Source: Alteromonas gilva (lineage in GTDB: Bacteria > Pseudomonadota > Gammaproteobacteria > Enterobacterales > Alteromonadaceae). Taken from it: a stretch of DNA of 64,000 nt. Position numbers and translations under genes: made by a program. Below, piece after piece: positions 27,516 through 37,228 of this stretch; positions within the stretch are counted from its first letter, which is position 1; each line of letters starts with the position of its first letter. The notes below the pieces were generated by a model. It was not told the DNA's origin. It saw nothing but the letters and a program-made list of their open reading frames with translations, and made no database searches. The stretch lies in NCBI RefSeq assembly GCF_028595265.1, contig NZ_JAQQXP010000001.1:992001-1056000 (forward strand). Direction: 5' to 3'.

Positions 27516-29885
27516 TTAGAAATTAGCGTAAAAGCGAACGCCGAGGATTTGTGGCATACCACGAACATTCGTGGGGATACCAATACCGCCACCGGTGTTT
27601 CCCGCGTCGATGAGGTATTCTTCATCGAATAAGTTGTTGGCATACACTTCGTAAGCATAGGGTGAATTCTGTGCCTGAAGTTTAATGGCGACATCGGTGA
27701 GTGAATAGGCCTCCTGAGAGGAGCCGGGGTAGTTGCTGCTCTCGAAGAAAACTTCTGACTGATAAGTGGTTGTCCAGTTGAGGCTTAACTCCCAGTTGTC
27801 GATGTCAAAGCGCTTATAAATGTTAAGCGCGGTGCTCACATCCGGTGCCAGGCGGAACTTGTTGCCGCCATACTGGAACTCACTGCCATCGGCAGTTTCA
27901 TCGGCAAACTCGGCATCGAGTAAGCCCAGTGACGCCATTACCCGGAAACTGTCGTCGGGATGATAGGTAGCGGTTGCTTCAAAGCCAGACATTGTTGAAT
28001 CACCCACGGTTACAGTAAAAGACTGCAGTGTTTCTATGTCTGTGTAGGATTGCTGATAGTCACTGTACTGGTAAGTAAATAGCGCACTACTAACAGTAAA
28101 ATCGCGGCTTTGGTATTTCAGTCCTACGTCGAAACTGTCAACGGTTTCAGCTTTTGTGATCGTTACACTGCTATCGCTGTTTACGTTCACTACGGGAGAG
28201 CGTCTGCCCTTGGCATAGTTGGCGTAGAGGTTCCAGTTATTACTGACATCATAGCTGACGGCTACCCGCGGCAGCGTATCACTAAAGTCGCCCTCACCAG
28301 AGAACGTGAACGCGCCGGCTGCTGTCGTGTAAGTGTTAGTCGATGATCTCGACTCATCAATATAGCGCAGCCCGGCGGTAACATTTAATTCTGGTGTGAT
28401 GTAATAAGACGCCTCGGCAACATAAGACACGATATCCAGTGATGCCTCAAATATATAGGGACCCTGGAGTAAAATGGGGGGAAAGTCAGGGTTTGAAATG
28501 GGCGAGCCGTCGGCATTAAACAGTGCTGCGACCAACATCGCGCGCAGGGCTTCAATTTCCTCGAGTGTGGCATCGGTTGCAATGTTTTGGTTCAGGGGAA
28601 TAGATGAGCCTTGCTCCAGTGAAGCCTTCACTGCATCAAAGGTGCCACGAACCCAGGGATCGACCATGGCGGTATAAGGCATAATGGAGTCATCCTGGCT
28701 AACCGATGCACCGATAAATCCGGCAAAGCGGTCTAAGTCATCATAAACAAAACGTACTGAACCGCCTTTTAGTTTTGCGTCGTTATCAAAGTAAGCATCC
28801 TGAATGCGCAAAGCCGAACCGTCTGCATCGAAACCTTCAGACACTTCTACATCTTTGTAATAGGCGTCGGCACGAAGTGTATAAAAGTCGCTCAGGTTAT
28901 AGGTAGCAGTAAGATCGTAAGACTGCAGCGTTCGCTCAATACCCAGTTCATCGCCCATACTGAATTCGGCTGCGGTGTAAGGGCTGGTATCGCCGCCGTT
29001 CGGGGCAATCGACCCTGATTTAAACGCAATACCAGGCTGATCATTATACTCCATCGAAGCGCGACCAATCAGTTCAAGTTTGTCCAATTGTGAACGCCAG
29101 GTGGCTCTGATCGCCTGCACAGAGGTACCTTGCAGATCTTCGCTACTGCAACTTACAGCATTGCCATTATGATCGTAGGTGTCAGCCTTGCCATAGTAGG
29201 CTTTATCGGTGCAGGCCTGGTTTTCCACAATACCATCCATTTCGCGATATAAGCCTGCGATACGAAAGGCGTTGTTGTCATTCACCTGGCGGTTAACCAT
29301 AAATTCGGCTTCCTGACCGTCTTCGCTGTTGTACCCGAGTTGCACTCTGGCGGTATTGGCATCTTCTGGCAGGGCTGAATGAATACTCATCGCGCCATTG
29401 GCCGCCGCCACACCAAACAATGTGGGTTGCGGTCCTTTTAGTACCTCTACCCGGTTGATGTCGTATAAGGCGACACTGGCAACGGTCTTTTTACTGATAT
29501 CAAAACCGTCCTGGTACACTGAAATACGGGGCGTGGCAGACACCGAGGAAACATCGTCGGTAACCCCCCGAATACTGAAAGAAGGTAAGCTTACGGCCTG
29601 TTCCTGAATCTGCACGTTGGGCAATACCCGGGCGAGTTGATCCAGCTGCATGGTATTAGTGCGTTTCAGGTAGTCACCTGAGATAACATCCATGGTCACC
29701 GGCACTTCCATTAGAGATTGTTCACGCATTTGTGCGGTAACCGTTATCTCTTCAATATAATCATTGTTGTTGTTTTGCTCTGTCGCGTTATCGGGCGTTG
29801 TCTGAGTTTGTGCCCAGGCTGGAGAAAACGCCGAAGTACAGGCGCTTAATATGGCGCTTGCCAGTAATGTACGGGAAAAGTTCAT
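27516..29885 (-). CDS. TonB-dependent outer membrane receptor, substrate unknown
   Basis: 789 residues: signal peptide (MNFSRTLLASAILSACTSAF, cleavage after AWAQ), TonB box (EEITVTAQ), plug domain (about 45-165, with FSIRGVTDDVSS and VEVLKGPQPTLFG) and a long beta barrel ending with ...GVRFYANF. The style of the plug (ITVTAQMREQSLMEVPVTM) is that of the large receptor class abundant in marine Alteromonadales and Sphingomonadales that takes up siderophores, glycans or other organics. Convergent with phoD and upstream of the GH43 gene on the same strand, which fits either phosphoester or glycan use; substrate cannot be decided from sequence. Confidence 0.88.
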   Translation of the reverse strand: MNFSRTLLASAILSACTSAFSPAWAQTQTTPDNATEQNNNNDYIEEITVTAQMREQSLMEVPVTMDVISGDYLKRTNTMQLDQLARVLPNVQIQEQAVSLPSFSIRGVTDDVSSVSATPRISVYQDGFDISKKTVASVALYDINRVEVLKGPQPTLFGVAAANGAMSIHSALPEDANTARVQLGYNSEDGQEAEFMVNRQVNDNNAFRIAGLYREMDGIVENQACTDKAYYGKADTYDHNGNAVSCSSEDLQGTSVQAIRATWRSQLDKLELIGRASMEYNDQPGIAFKSGSIAPNGGDTSPYTAAEFSMGDELGIERTLQSYDLTATYNLSDFYTLRADAYYKDVEVSEGFDADGSALRIQDAYFDNDAKLKGGSVRFVYDDLDRFAGFIGASVSQDDSIMPYTAMVDPWVRGTFDAVKASLEQGSSIPLNQNIATDATLEEIEALRAMLVAALFNADGSPISNPDFPPILLQGPYIFEASLDIVSYVAEASYYITPELNVTAGLRYIDESRSSTNTYTTAAGAFTFSGEGDFSDTLPRVAVSYDVSNNWNLYANYAKGRRSPVVNVNSDSSVTITKAETVDSFDVGLKYQSRDFTVSSALFTYQYSDYQQSYTDIETLQSFTVTVGDSTMSGFEATATYHPDDSFRVMASLGLLDAEFADETADGSEFQYGGNKFRLAPDVSTALNIYKRFDIDNWELSLNWTTTYQSEVFFESSNYPGSSQEAYSLTDVAIKLQAQNSPYAYEVYANNLFDEEYLIDAGNTGGGIGIPTNVRGMPQILGVRFYANF

Positions 29886-30130
29886 AGTGTGTTCCTAGAT
29901 AAGAGATGCAAACATCCGTGGGTGTTTTACGATTGCAAAGTTCAGGCGTAAATTACTGGGATTTAAAGACAATTTCATGAACCAATCGTGACAGTCAGAT
30001 AACATAAATATGACGGTAGGAATATTAAACAGCGGTGAGTGGCAGGTCGGCATCGGGCATGGATAGAGAGGAAAAAGTAGCGTTATCACTACAACGGCGC
30101 TCGCTTTCGGCCAAGGTGGTTACAGATTGC

Positions 30131-30164
30131 TAAAAAAACGGCTATCACTGATAGCCGTTTTTAG
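30131..30164 (-). terminator. Terminator after the GH43 gene
   Basis: A near-perfect stem AAAACGGCTATCA / TGATAGCCGTTTT with a one-base loop, flanked by A and T runs, lies just past the stop of the minus-strand GH43 gene. The remaining 29886-30130 stretch upstream of the receptor holds no gene that I can support. Confidence 0.88.
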
Positions 30165-30181
30165 CGTCATAATTGGCGTAT

Positions 30182-33100
30182 TTAGTCGAGGACACTGAGT
30201 TGCTGCACATCTTCGGCAGAGATAGCCTCATCATATATCCGCAGTTCATCAACCACGCCGTTAAACGGGATATCCCAGTAGTTAACACCGATACTGAATC
30301 CGTTGCTGCCACTGGAGGAGAACACATCAGGGAAACCGCTACCCACGAATACCTCATTACCGTTTAAATAGACAGTCAGGTTATTGCCATTGACCACATA
30401 TACCAGATGAGACCACGTACCGGCCGGAATTTGGCTGCCAATGCCAGCGTCATACCACGCGGTACCAGACCACACCATGGTATTTTGTGCCACACCATCA
30501 TGTCCGCGTGGTACCAGGCTTACCCAGCTGTCGAGGCTGGCGTAGCCGAAGAACGCGGTGGTAAAACTGGTTAACGCTGCTGGGTTTAACCACACTGACA
30601 CGCTATAGGTGTTATCAGTGATGAGGTTTGCCGGCAAATTCACCCCGGTGTTACCGTCTAGTACAATACCCACGTTGCGGGCGCCAAACGTATAGGCCTC
30701 TGTACCACCGGCAACGTCGATGCGATTGCCCGTTATAGCCCCTGCAGCAAAATTACCTTGTGCATCGCTTAAGTCACTGTTGTCGAAGTTGAACTCAGCG
30801 ATGGGTTGAATTGGCCCCAGAGAACTCACCGTGGCTACAAATTGTCGCTCCAGCTGCTCACCGTTAATGCTGATTAAGGCGGTCAGCGTCACCGTTGCGT
30901 CAGGCTCACCTTCAGCCGGCCGGGTTACCTCGCCGCTGCTACTGATCACGCTCTCATCTGATGATGTCCAGGTTATTTGCGCAGTAAAGAGGCCTAGTCC
31001 GGGTAAGGTAATATCTTCCCTTAATGCCGTAAGTTTGCCCAATGACAGATTGTCGGCAGCGATGGTAACCATCTCAGCAGCAGACAGTCTGCTGATATCC
31101 AGGGCCACGATCTCTTCCTGTGATAAGGCGTCGTCATAGATTGCAAGTTCATCAATCATGCCCTGATAAGGCAGATCCCAATAGTTCACACCCAGTGAGA
31201 ACAGGGCGTTATTGCCGGTAAAGACATCGCCAAAGCCTGTATCGTTAAACACCAGGTTGCCGTTGACATACAGCTTCACGTTACCGTTTTCTATACTAAA
31301 GGCGATATGGCTCCAATCGTTGGTTGGGATTTGCAGACCAGCAGTGGCATCATACCAGGCAGTGCTGCCTCGCCAAAGCATGGTGTTGTCGTCCCAGCTC
31401 CAGGGAACTAAGCTGATCCAGTTATCGTTCGCGGCAGCACCAAAGAAAGCCGTAGTAAATTGGGTTACCGCCGAAGGATTGAGCCACATCGATACCGTGT
31501 AAGTATTGTTGGTAATCAGTGCATCTGGCAGGCGAACGCCCGTGGCTCCATCGAGCAACAAACCTTGGGCAGATTCGCCAGAGGTATATTGTATATTGCC
31601 TCCCGCTTCGTTAAGCGTGCTGCCTGTTGATATACCGTCACCGAAAGTATTTAAACTATCACTGAGGTCTCCCTCAAACTGGAATAATGCAACACGATTA
31701 AACTGGCTGCGGGCTTTTACTGCAACGGTAAAGGAAACCTGCTGAATCTCACCGTTGAGTTCTACGGTTGCCGTTAAGGTGACCTCGGTATCAGACTCTC
31801 CAGGGGCTGGGCGGGTCAGTGTACCATTGGTGGCAATGACACTGTTGTTGGTTGACGACCAGCTAATCGTAGCTCCCAATGCGCCTTGTGTTGGAAGGTC
31901 AATATCACTACTGGCAGTGGCCGGCACTTGCAGAGCACCAACGGTAGCTGCCACCGCTTCTGCGTTGCTCATCGCAGGAATTTGTGTTCCCCAGAACGCC
32001 TCGCCGGCTTCACCCAATGCAGTAAATGTAGGAACCAGGGTGTCGATGTTGTCATTGTATTGCCAGGCAAGAACGCCTTCGAATGTGCCTACATCGTCGA
32101 TCATCAGGGTGATCTGATTTGTATCGCCCAGTATATAGCTGCCTGAGAAGGCCCCACCAATTTGACCATCAGCCAATAACTGCAGGTATTGAGATACCTT
32201 CGCTTCACGGTTGATGTCTTTTTCGTGGTTGATGACCCGGTAAGTACCGAGTAAATCGAATTCATCTACAATGTTATCACCCTCAATAGGAACATAACGG
32301 TGAGGGGACGCAACCAGCCAGCCGTCACTGTTAATAAACAATTCATGCACCCTGATCTCGTGACCTTCGCCACGATCAGGGAAACGAGTATGGAAAATAA
32401 CAAAGTGTTTGCCGGTTTCGGGGTCGTAATAGGCTGAGTTATGACCCGGCGCCATGTAGCCGTTGTCAGTACCAGGTTCTCCGGTATTTACGTCGAACAG
32501 GAAACCACCCATGAGCTTAACGCCATAAGGTTCAAGGTTTGACCAACCGCCGCTGGCGCCGATCATATCCTGCCCCTGGGCATCGACAAAGGGCCCGTTT
32601 GGTGAGCGTGAACGAGAAATTCGCATGTTGTAACCATCGTTCTGCTCGTAGCCACCAAAGGAGGTAAATAAGTAATAGTAATCCGATTCGGGGCTATAGA
32701 GCATGTAAGGTCCTTCAATCGAACCGTAGAAGCCACCCATTTGCTTGGTACCATAGCCTTGATCAGGCAGCGGGAAGCCGGTTTGCGGATCCATTTCCAT
32801 CACGAATATGCCTCCGGAATAGGAGCCATAAACCATCCACAAGCGGCCATCCTTGTCAAAGAAGACATCGGGGTCAATCGCGTTAGGGTCAATATTACCG
32901 TTGTAGTTTTGGCCATTAATGCCAGGATTTTCATCGCCGACATGACCAGAGCGCAAGAATAACCCCAGGTTTTCGTAAGGGCCTTCAATATTGTCAGAAA
33001 CGGCAATGCCCAGGTATGAACGAGAGGCATCACATAAGCCGGTGTCCGGTGAGGCACAGTGGTTGTAGTAAAAATAATAGTTGCCGTCGGCAAGTTGGAT

Positions 33101-33769
33101 CACATCGGCCGCCCATGAGCCAACGGTACCACCAGACCAGGCTATGCCCTCGGCTGCAACCGTTTCATAGGTATCAAAGAACGGTGAGTTTTCGACGCCG
33201 TCTCCGGCAACCAATTGCCAGTTAACCAGGTCAGTGCTTTTTGCGGCCGCCAGATGCGAGCCGAAGACGTAGAATTCGCCGTTCTCCAGCTTTATCACCG
33301 AAGGATCATGAACACTGGCATTTTGAAATGACACCGGGCCGTTTACCGTGGGATCAGGTGAGCCGGGTTCACCAAAGTCCGCGTAGAGCGCCGTATTGTA
33401 GCTGAAGCGCGCGCGCTGCATGGCGAAGGTAATGCGAATGGCCTCACTCACATCATCAACAGCGAAATAAGGCATACCCTCTTCGGTAATGCCATCGGCA
33501 TTGGTGATATCATGGCTACTGCTGGTGACCACTAAGCGCAAGTCTTCATTGGTCAGCGCTGTTGCACTGATGTCGATTTGATTGTCAGTATAATACCCTG
33601 TGCCACGCACATATACCTGGCGGCCCTGTTGAATGTTGGCTCCGTTAACAATTTCCCACGCAGCCAATGCGGGCTGCACAAAAGAAAATGTTAAGGCGGC
33701 GATACCAATGGATGTTTTAAGGACTCTTTGAGGCCCCTTCATCACTGTTTGAATAAACAAATTTTGCAT
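30182..33769 (-). CDS. Large secreted GH43 glycosidase with two Ig-like/LamG units
   Basis: 1195 residues. Signal peptide with core SIGIAALTFSFVQPALA. A GH43 propeller (about 145-500) carries the expected acidic triad: Asp155 in ASVHDPSV, Asp299 in NAIDPDVFF, Glu352 in SIEGPYM; a His (GHNSAYYD, 443) matches the calcium-site His of arabinanases. A GH43 C-terminal domain follows (about 503-590, TYRVINHEKDIN). Then come two copies of an atrophied bacterial Ig-like domain (603-686, 895-985) plus a LamG-type domain (690-892, 990-1195). Arabinan or arabinose-containing glycan is the likely substrate. The start at 33769 has an AGGAG site nine bases upstream; ATG at 33742 is an alternative. Confidence 0.88.
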   Translation of the reverse strand: MQNLFIQTVMKGPQRVLKTSIGIAALTFSFVQPALAAWEIVNGANIQQGRQVYVRGTGYYTDNQIDISATALTNEDLRLVVTSSSHDITNADGITEEGMPYFAVDDVSEAIRITFAMQRARFSYNTALYADFGEPGSPDPTVNGPVSFQNASVHDPSVIKLENGEFYVFGSHLAAAKSTDLVNWQLVAGDGVENSPFFDTYETVAAEGIAWSGGTVGSWAADVIQLADGNYYFYYNHCASPDTGLCDASRSYLGIAVSDNIEGPYENLGLFLRSGHVGDENPGINGQNYNGNIDPNAIDPDVFFDKDGRLWMVYGSYSGGIFVMEMDPQTGFPLPDQGYGTKQMGGFYGSIEGPYMLYSPESDYYYLFTSFGGYEQNDGYNMRISRSRSPNGPFVDAQGQDMIGASGGWSNLEPYGVKLMGGFLFDVNTGEPGTDNGYMAPGHNSAYYDPETGKHFVIFHTRFPDRGEGHEIRVHELFINSDGWLVASPHRYVPIEGDNIVDEFDLLGTYRVINHEKDINREAKVSQYLQLLADGQIGGAFSGSYILGDTNQITLMIDDVGTFEGVLAWQYNDNIDTLVPTFTALGEAGEAFWGTQIPAMSNAEAVAATVGALQVPATASSDIDLPTQGALGATISWSSTNNSVIATNGTLTRPAPGESDTEVTLTATVELNGEIQQVSFTVAVKARSQFNRVALFQFEGDLSDSLNTFGDGISTGSTLNEAGGNIQYTSGESAQGLLLDGATGVRLPDALITNNTYTVSMWLNPSAVTQFTTAFFGAAANDNWISLVPWSWDDNTMLWRGSTAWYDATAGLQIPTNDWSHIAFSIENGNVKLYVNGNLVFNDTGFGDVFTGNNALFSLGVNYWDLPYQGMIDELAIYDDALSQEEIVALDISRLSAAEMVTIAADNLSLGKLTALREDITLPGLGLFTAQITWTSSDESVISSSGEVTRPAEGEPDATVTLTALISINGEQLERQFVATVSSLGPIQPIAEFNFDNSDLSDAQGNFAAGAITGNRIDVAGGTEAYTFGARNVGIVLDGNTGVNLPANLITDNTYSVSVWLNPAALTSFTTAFFGYASLDSWVSLVPRGHDGVAQNTMVWSGTAWYDAGIGSQIPAGTWSHLVYVVNGNNLTVYLNGNEVFVGSGFPDVFSSSGSNGFSIGVNYWDIPFNGVVDELRIYDEAISAEDVQQLSVLD
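30185..31963 (-). repeat. Two tandem Ig-like plus LamG units inside the GH43 protein
   Basis: Residues 603-894 and 895-1195 have the same order and share many stretches, for example NNTYTVSMWLNP versus DNTYSVSVWLNP, FTTAFFGAA versus FTTAFFGYA, TAWYDA in both, and GVNYWDLPYQG versus GVNYWDIPFNG. They are an internal duplication that has diverged. Confidence 0.85.
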
Positions 33770-33815
33770 ACCTGTATGCTCCTGAGTAAAACGTTAAGGT
33801 CATTTACAAAGGCGG

Positions 33816-34442
33816 TTAAGCCTTACCTTTTCGCCACATCAAATATCCAAAGCCGAATAACACAAAAAGTGTTCCTGCCGGCGCTGGAACACTTTCTGTG
33901 GTCACATTAAAATTAATATTGCTGACGGTTAATTCGTCGCCTAAGACAAAATCGTTGTCAATGACGCCAAATTCAAAGGTCACAGAACCCCCAGTCATAC
34001 TGCTGATATCAAAGGAGCCACCGGTACTTAAATCAATGACATCATTGGTATTCAGGTCGCGCAATTGAACAAAAAAGAAATCGTCTGCGGAAGACAGCAG
34101 GGCGCTGACGCCCAGCGATAGCCACAGCGACTCATTGGGCGCCAGGCTGGCCAGTACTGCATCCTGATACATGGAGATGAGCCAGTAATCCTCAATTTCG
34201 CCTGCCGAGGTTATTAAGGTTGCACTTGAGCCATTGAGGGCAAAATTGTCAGGGTAATCAGCGAAAATATCACCCAGATCAGTATCGTTAACGTTGCCTT
34301 CCCAAGCAGAGAATCCACTCGAAAAATCCGTGTTTACAAAACTGGCATAAGCCGGAACTGCCAGCGTTGCGCAAAACAGCAAAAGGGTAGCGCTCAGGCA
34401 GTGCCTGATAAACTTAGTCGCTTGATCAAAATGCGTAGACAT
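33816..34442 (-). CDS. PEP-CTERM type exported protein
   Basis: 208 residues. A signal peptide (core CLSATLLLFCATLAVPAYA) precedes a beta-rich domain beginning FVNTDFSSGFSAWEGN, similar in style to carbohydrate-binding jelly-roll proteins. The C-terminus has the sorting signal VPAPAGTLFVLFGFGYLMW followed by a basic RKGK end, a VPxP variant of the PEP-CTERM motif recognised by exosortase. No exosortase gene is present in the window. The start is ATG 34442 behind GAGAGGA; the longer open frame starts with TTG at 34460. It sits just upstream of the GH43 gene on the same strand (46 bases apart), so both may be expressed together. Confidence 0.8.
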   Translation of the reverse strand: MSTHFDQATKFIRHCLSATLLLFCATLAVPAYASFVNTDFSSGFSAWEGNVNDTDLGDIFADYPDNFALNGSSATLITSAGEIEDYWLISMYQDAVLASLAPNESLWLSLGVSALLSSADDFFFVQLRDLNTNDVIDLSTGGSFDISSMTGGSVTFEFGVIDNDFVLGDELTVSNINFNVTTESVPAPAGTLFVLFGFGYLMWRKGKA

Positions 34443-34832
34443 TTCCCAATCCTCTCTCAATAAGTATATTTATAGATAATATTGTATGATTTAATATATT
34501 GTTAATAAATTGATTCAAAAAGTAAATATAAAAAGTTAAGTTTGTTAAAAAAACTAACAAATTAATCAATGTCTTTATAAACAATGATTTATATTGGGTG
34601 CTGCTGGGTGCACAAGGGACAAGGTGAGATGGGTCGTGGTGTTTCTGGTCTTATAATATTACATGTTGCTGAGCGGCAAAGGTGCCCCGAATGCAACTTT
34701 TAAGGTCTTCAAATCAATGCTTTAAATAATTGTCTGCGGGAGAGATGCAAACTATTGGGAGGCAATTAGTATAGGTAGGCTCTGGATATTGTCATAATAT
34801 GCTGACGCTTTGTGCAGCGCCTGCCAGTAAAG
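34443..34832. other. AT-rich intergenic region without a recognised gene
   Basis: This stretch upstream of the PEP-CTERM gene is strongly AT-rich, especially 34460-34590, with several TATAAT-like boxes. It probably holds the promoter for the PEP-CTERM and GH43 genes. No coding frame is supported. Confidence 0.5.
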
Positions 34833-34862
34833 CAAAATCCCGACATTTGCCGGGATTTTGTA
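34833..34862 (-). terminator. Hairpin terminator downstream of the chemoreceptor gene
   Basis: AAAATCCCG and CGGGATTTT form a nine-base stem around a short loop, about 80 bases past the stop of the minus-strand chemoreceptor gene. The T-run on the minus strand is short, so termination strength is uncertain. Confidence 0.6.
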
Positions 34863-34940
34863 TAAAGGTATTAGCCGTTAGATAGCAAAGGTCTGCAGCA
34901 ACGCTGCGTAGCCCTTGTATAGCCAGGCACAAGAGGCATT

Positions 34941-36965
34941 TTAAACCTTAAATTGTCTGATTGAACTTTGCAGCTCTTCGGCCAGTCGGGCAACCTCTTC
35001 ACTCGACTCTGACGTTTGTTGTGCGCCAATTGTGGTTTCTTCGGCGATGCCCACAATGGTTTCCAGTTTCTCACTAATATCCTGAGACACCAGGTTTTGT
35101 TCTTTGGCCGACTGTTCAATCTGGCTACTGACGTCATGTGCGCGTCTGACCGCCTCTGAGATAATATCCAGTGCTTGTGTGGCAAGTACCGTTTGTTCAA
35201 CACACTTGGCCGTTTGCTCTTTACCCTGATCCATCACCGCTACCGCTTTTTCAGCGCCTTGCTGCAGCACTTCAATCATAGCGTTGATTTCCTGTGTGGA
35301 CTCCTGTGTGCGGCTGGCCAAGGTACGAACCTCGTCGGCAACTACTGCGAAACCACGACCCTGCTCGCCTGCACGGGCGGCCTCGATGGCGGCATTCAGT
35401 GCTAACAGGTTGGTTTGATCGGCGATACCGCGAATCACATCCAGGATACTGCCGATACTGGCGCTGTCCTGGTTTAACTTGTGAATGACCTGAGCTGCTT
35501 CATCCACGTCGCGGGCAAGCACTTCAATGGTTGCTTTGTTTTCCAATGAAATGTCGCGAACTTTATTCGACTCATGGTCAGCGTTACGAATTTCAAGCAG
35601 GGTATTTTCGGCGTTTTGTGTCACCATTTGCGACGTTGAATGCATTTCGGTAGTGGCTGTCGCAACATGGGCAATCTGTGCTTTTTGATCCTGAATAGAC
35701 TTAGTGGTCTGAGTAGTTACTGCTGAAGTTTCTTCGGAGGCTGCAGCCAACTGTTCAGCGCGAACATTAATGCCGCGAATAAGCTCTTTCAGGCTTCCAA
35801 TGAGCTTATTGCAGTTCTTGGCTAATAATCCAAATTCGTCTTTTTTGGAATCATCCAGATAATGGGTCAGATCACCCGAAGAGGCGACATTGAGTAATTC
35901 GTTAACTTTGGCCAGGGGCACCGTAATCGCATTAACGGTTTTAAAGCCGGTAAACACAGCCATCACCAGTGATACCACCACAATGACCAGTACCAGTGTG
36001 GTGCCAAAGCTCACGCTACTAGTGACCTGCTGCTCCAGTGTTTTTACTTTGGCGTCTGTTAGTTGCAGTAAATCTTCCAATTCAGCTACCGCTTGTGCGG
36101 CCATATCTTCAGATGCTGCCAGCGCTTGTTCAGCCTGATTGCGCAGCTTCAACCGCGACACGTGCAGCTGAACTACCCCATCGCTGCCCGTTACGGCGTC
36201 AATCGCACCCTGCACCAGGGTTTCAACTTCGTTTAGTGTACCTGAGCTGTCCTGACCGTTGGCTGCGGCTAATAAAGCATCGAGCTGCTCATTGATGGCG
36301 TCTACGGCAAACTTTACTTCGTTGCCAAGCGTGTCGGCGCGCACCAACGTTTGCGTTTTGATGTAGTCAGAGGTCACCGTGATCAGGGTTAACAAACGGG
36401 TTTCCAACTCGGCGCCCAATTCTGAGGCTCTGCGCAGATTACTATTATTAGCGACTGCATCTAAATCGCTGAAATCGAGCAAGTAAGTTGATGCATCATC
36501 AGCGTTGTCTTCAACATCCATGAGACGACTTTCTACGTCGTTACGGCGCGCCAGAAATTGATTGTGATTCTGATACAAGCCAGTAACTGTGGTTAAATAG
36601 TCTTTGGAAATGTTGTTGACGCTTTGCAACGCAGCGCTCAGTTCCGGGTCGCCTTTAACTGTGACCGCCAACGATGTGTAAGCATCGTTAAATTGTTGAC
36701 TGGCATCTTCAAACCGGGCTTCTTTTTCTTTAACCGTGTCAATTTCATCAGAGACAAATGCTTCAAAGGTAAGCCGGCCCATGTTTAAAAATGAGGCTTT
36801 TAGTGTGTTACTACCTATGACTGTTGGCACGGCAACGGTATTCACTTCCCCAACGTCATGCTGCACTGAGCGAAGGCTGCCAAGTGATACCAGGCTAATA
36901 ATGACAAGTAGTGCGCTTATTGTAACAAAGCCGAGTATGATTCTCGCTTTAACTGTTAAATTCAT
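34941..36965 (-). CDS. Methyl-accepting chemotaxis protein
   Basis: 674 residues. It senses a periplasmic ligand and controls CheA/CheW at the flagellar chemotaxis array. Membrane segment 1 is about 9-31; the periplasmic region of about 285 residues is mostly helical (helical-bundle type sensor); membrane segment 2 is about 320-342; a HAMP domain follows; the cytoplasmic coiled coil includes the conserved hairpin tip ([20 protein letters not shown] then [15 protein letters not shown]). No C-terminal CheR-tethering pentapeptide is visible (end is SIRQFKV). The ligand is unknown. It stands alone, with a 263-base upstream region that contains a CGCATAG/CTATGCG inverted repeat at 37056-37077. Confidence 0.93.
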   Translation of the reverse strand: MNLTVKARIILGFVTISALLVIISLVSLGSLRSVQHDVGEVNTVAVPTVIGSNTLKASFLNMGRLTFEAFVSDEIDTVKEKEARFEDASQQFNDAYTSLAVTVKGDPELSAALQSVNNISKDYLTTVTGLYQNHNQFLARRNDVESRLMDVEDNADDASTYLLDFSDLDAVANNSNLRRASELGAELETRLLTLITVTSDYIKTQTLVRADTLGNEVKFAVDAINEQLDALLAAANGQDSSGTLNEVETLVQGAIDAVTGSDGVVQLHVSRLKLRNQAEQALAASEDMAAQAVAELEDLLQLTDAKVKTLEQQVTSSVSFGTTLVLVIVVVSLVMAVFTGFKTVNAITVPLAKVNELLNVASSGDLTHYLDDSKKDEFGLLAKNCNKLIGSLKELIRGINVRAEQLAAASEETSAVTTQTTKSIQDQKAQIAHVATATTEMHSTSQMVTQNAENTLLEIRNADHESNKVRDISLENKATIEVLARDVDEAAQVIHKLNQDSASIGSILDVIRGIADQTNLLALNAAIEAARAGEQGRGFAVVADEVRTLASRTQESTQEINAMIEVLQQGAEKAVAVMDQGKEQTAKCVEQTVLATQALDIISEAVRRAHDVSSQIEQSAKEQNLVSQDISEKLETIVGIAEETTIGAQQTSESSEEVARLAEELQSSIRQFKV

Positions 36966-37228
36966 CTTAGCTCCCAGAGCAGTCTTATAGTTTTTTGTAT
37001 GCCAAACAAAGTTGAACGCTACCTGTTCGGGTGTCTGGTATTTATAGTTGCTACACGCATAGCTTCCTCTCTATGCGAACCCTATTTACCTACATTCTAC
37101 AGCTAAGAGGAACTATACTGCATGTTCATTTATACCAATCTTTTAAAGGCTATACAAAAGTATTAGAGACTTTCTTTACTAATACAAGGTAGGCGCTTTG
37201 TTTTTTATCGGAAGCTTTCACCAAAAGT

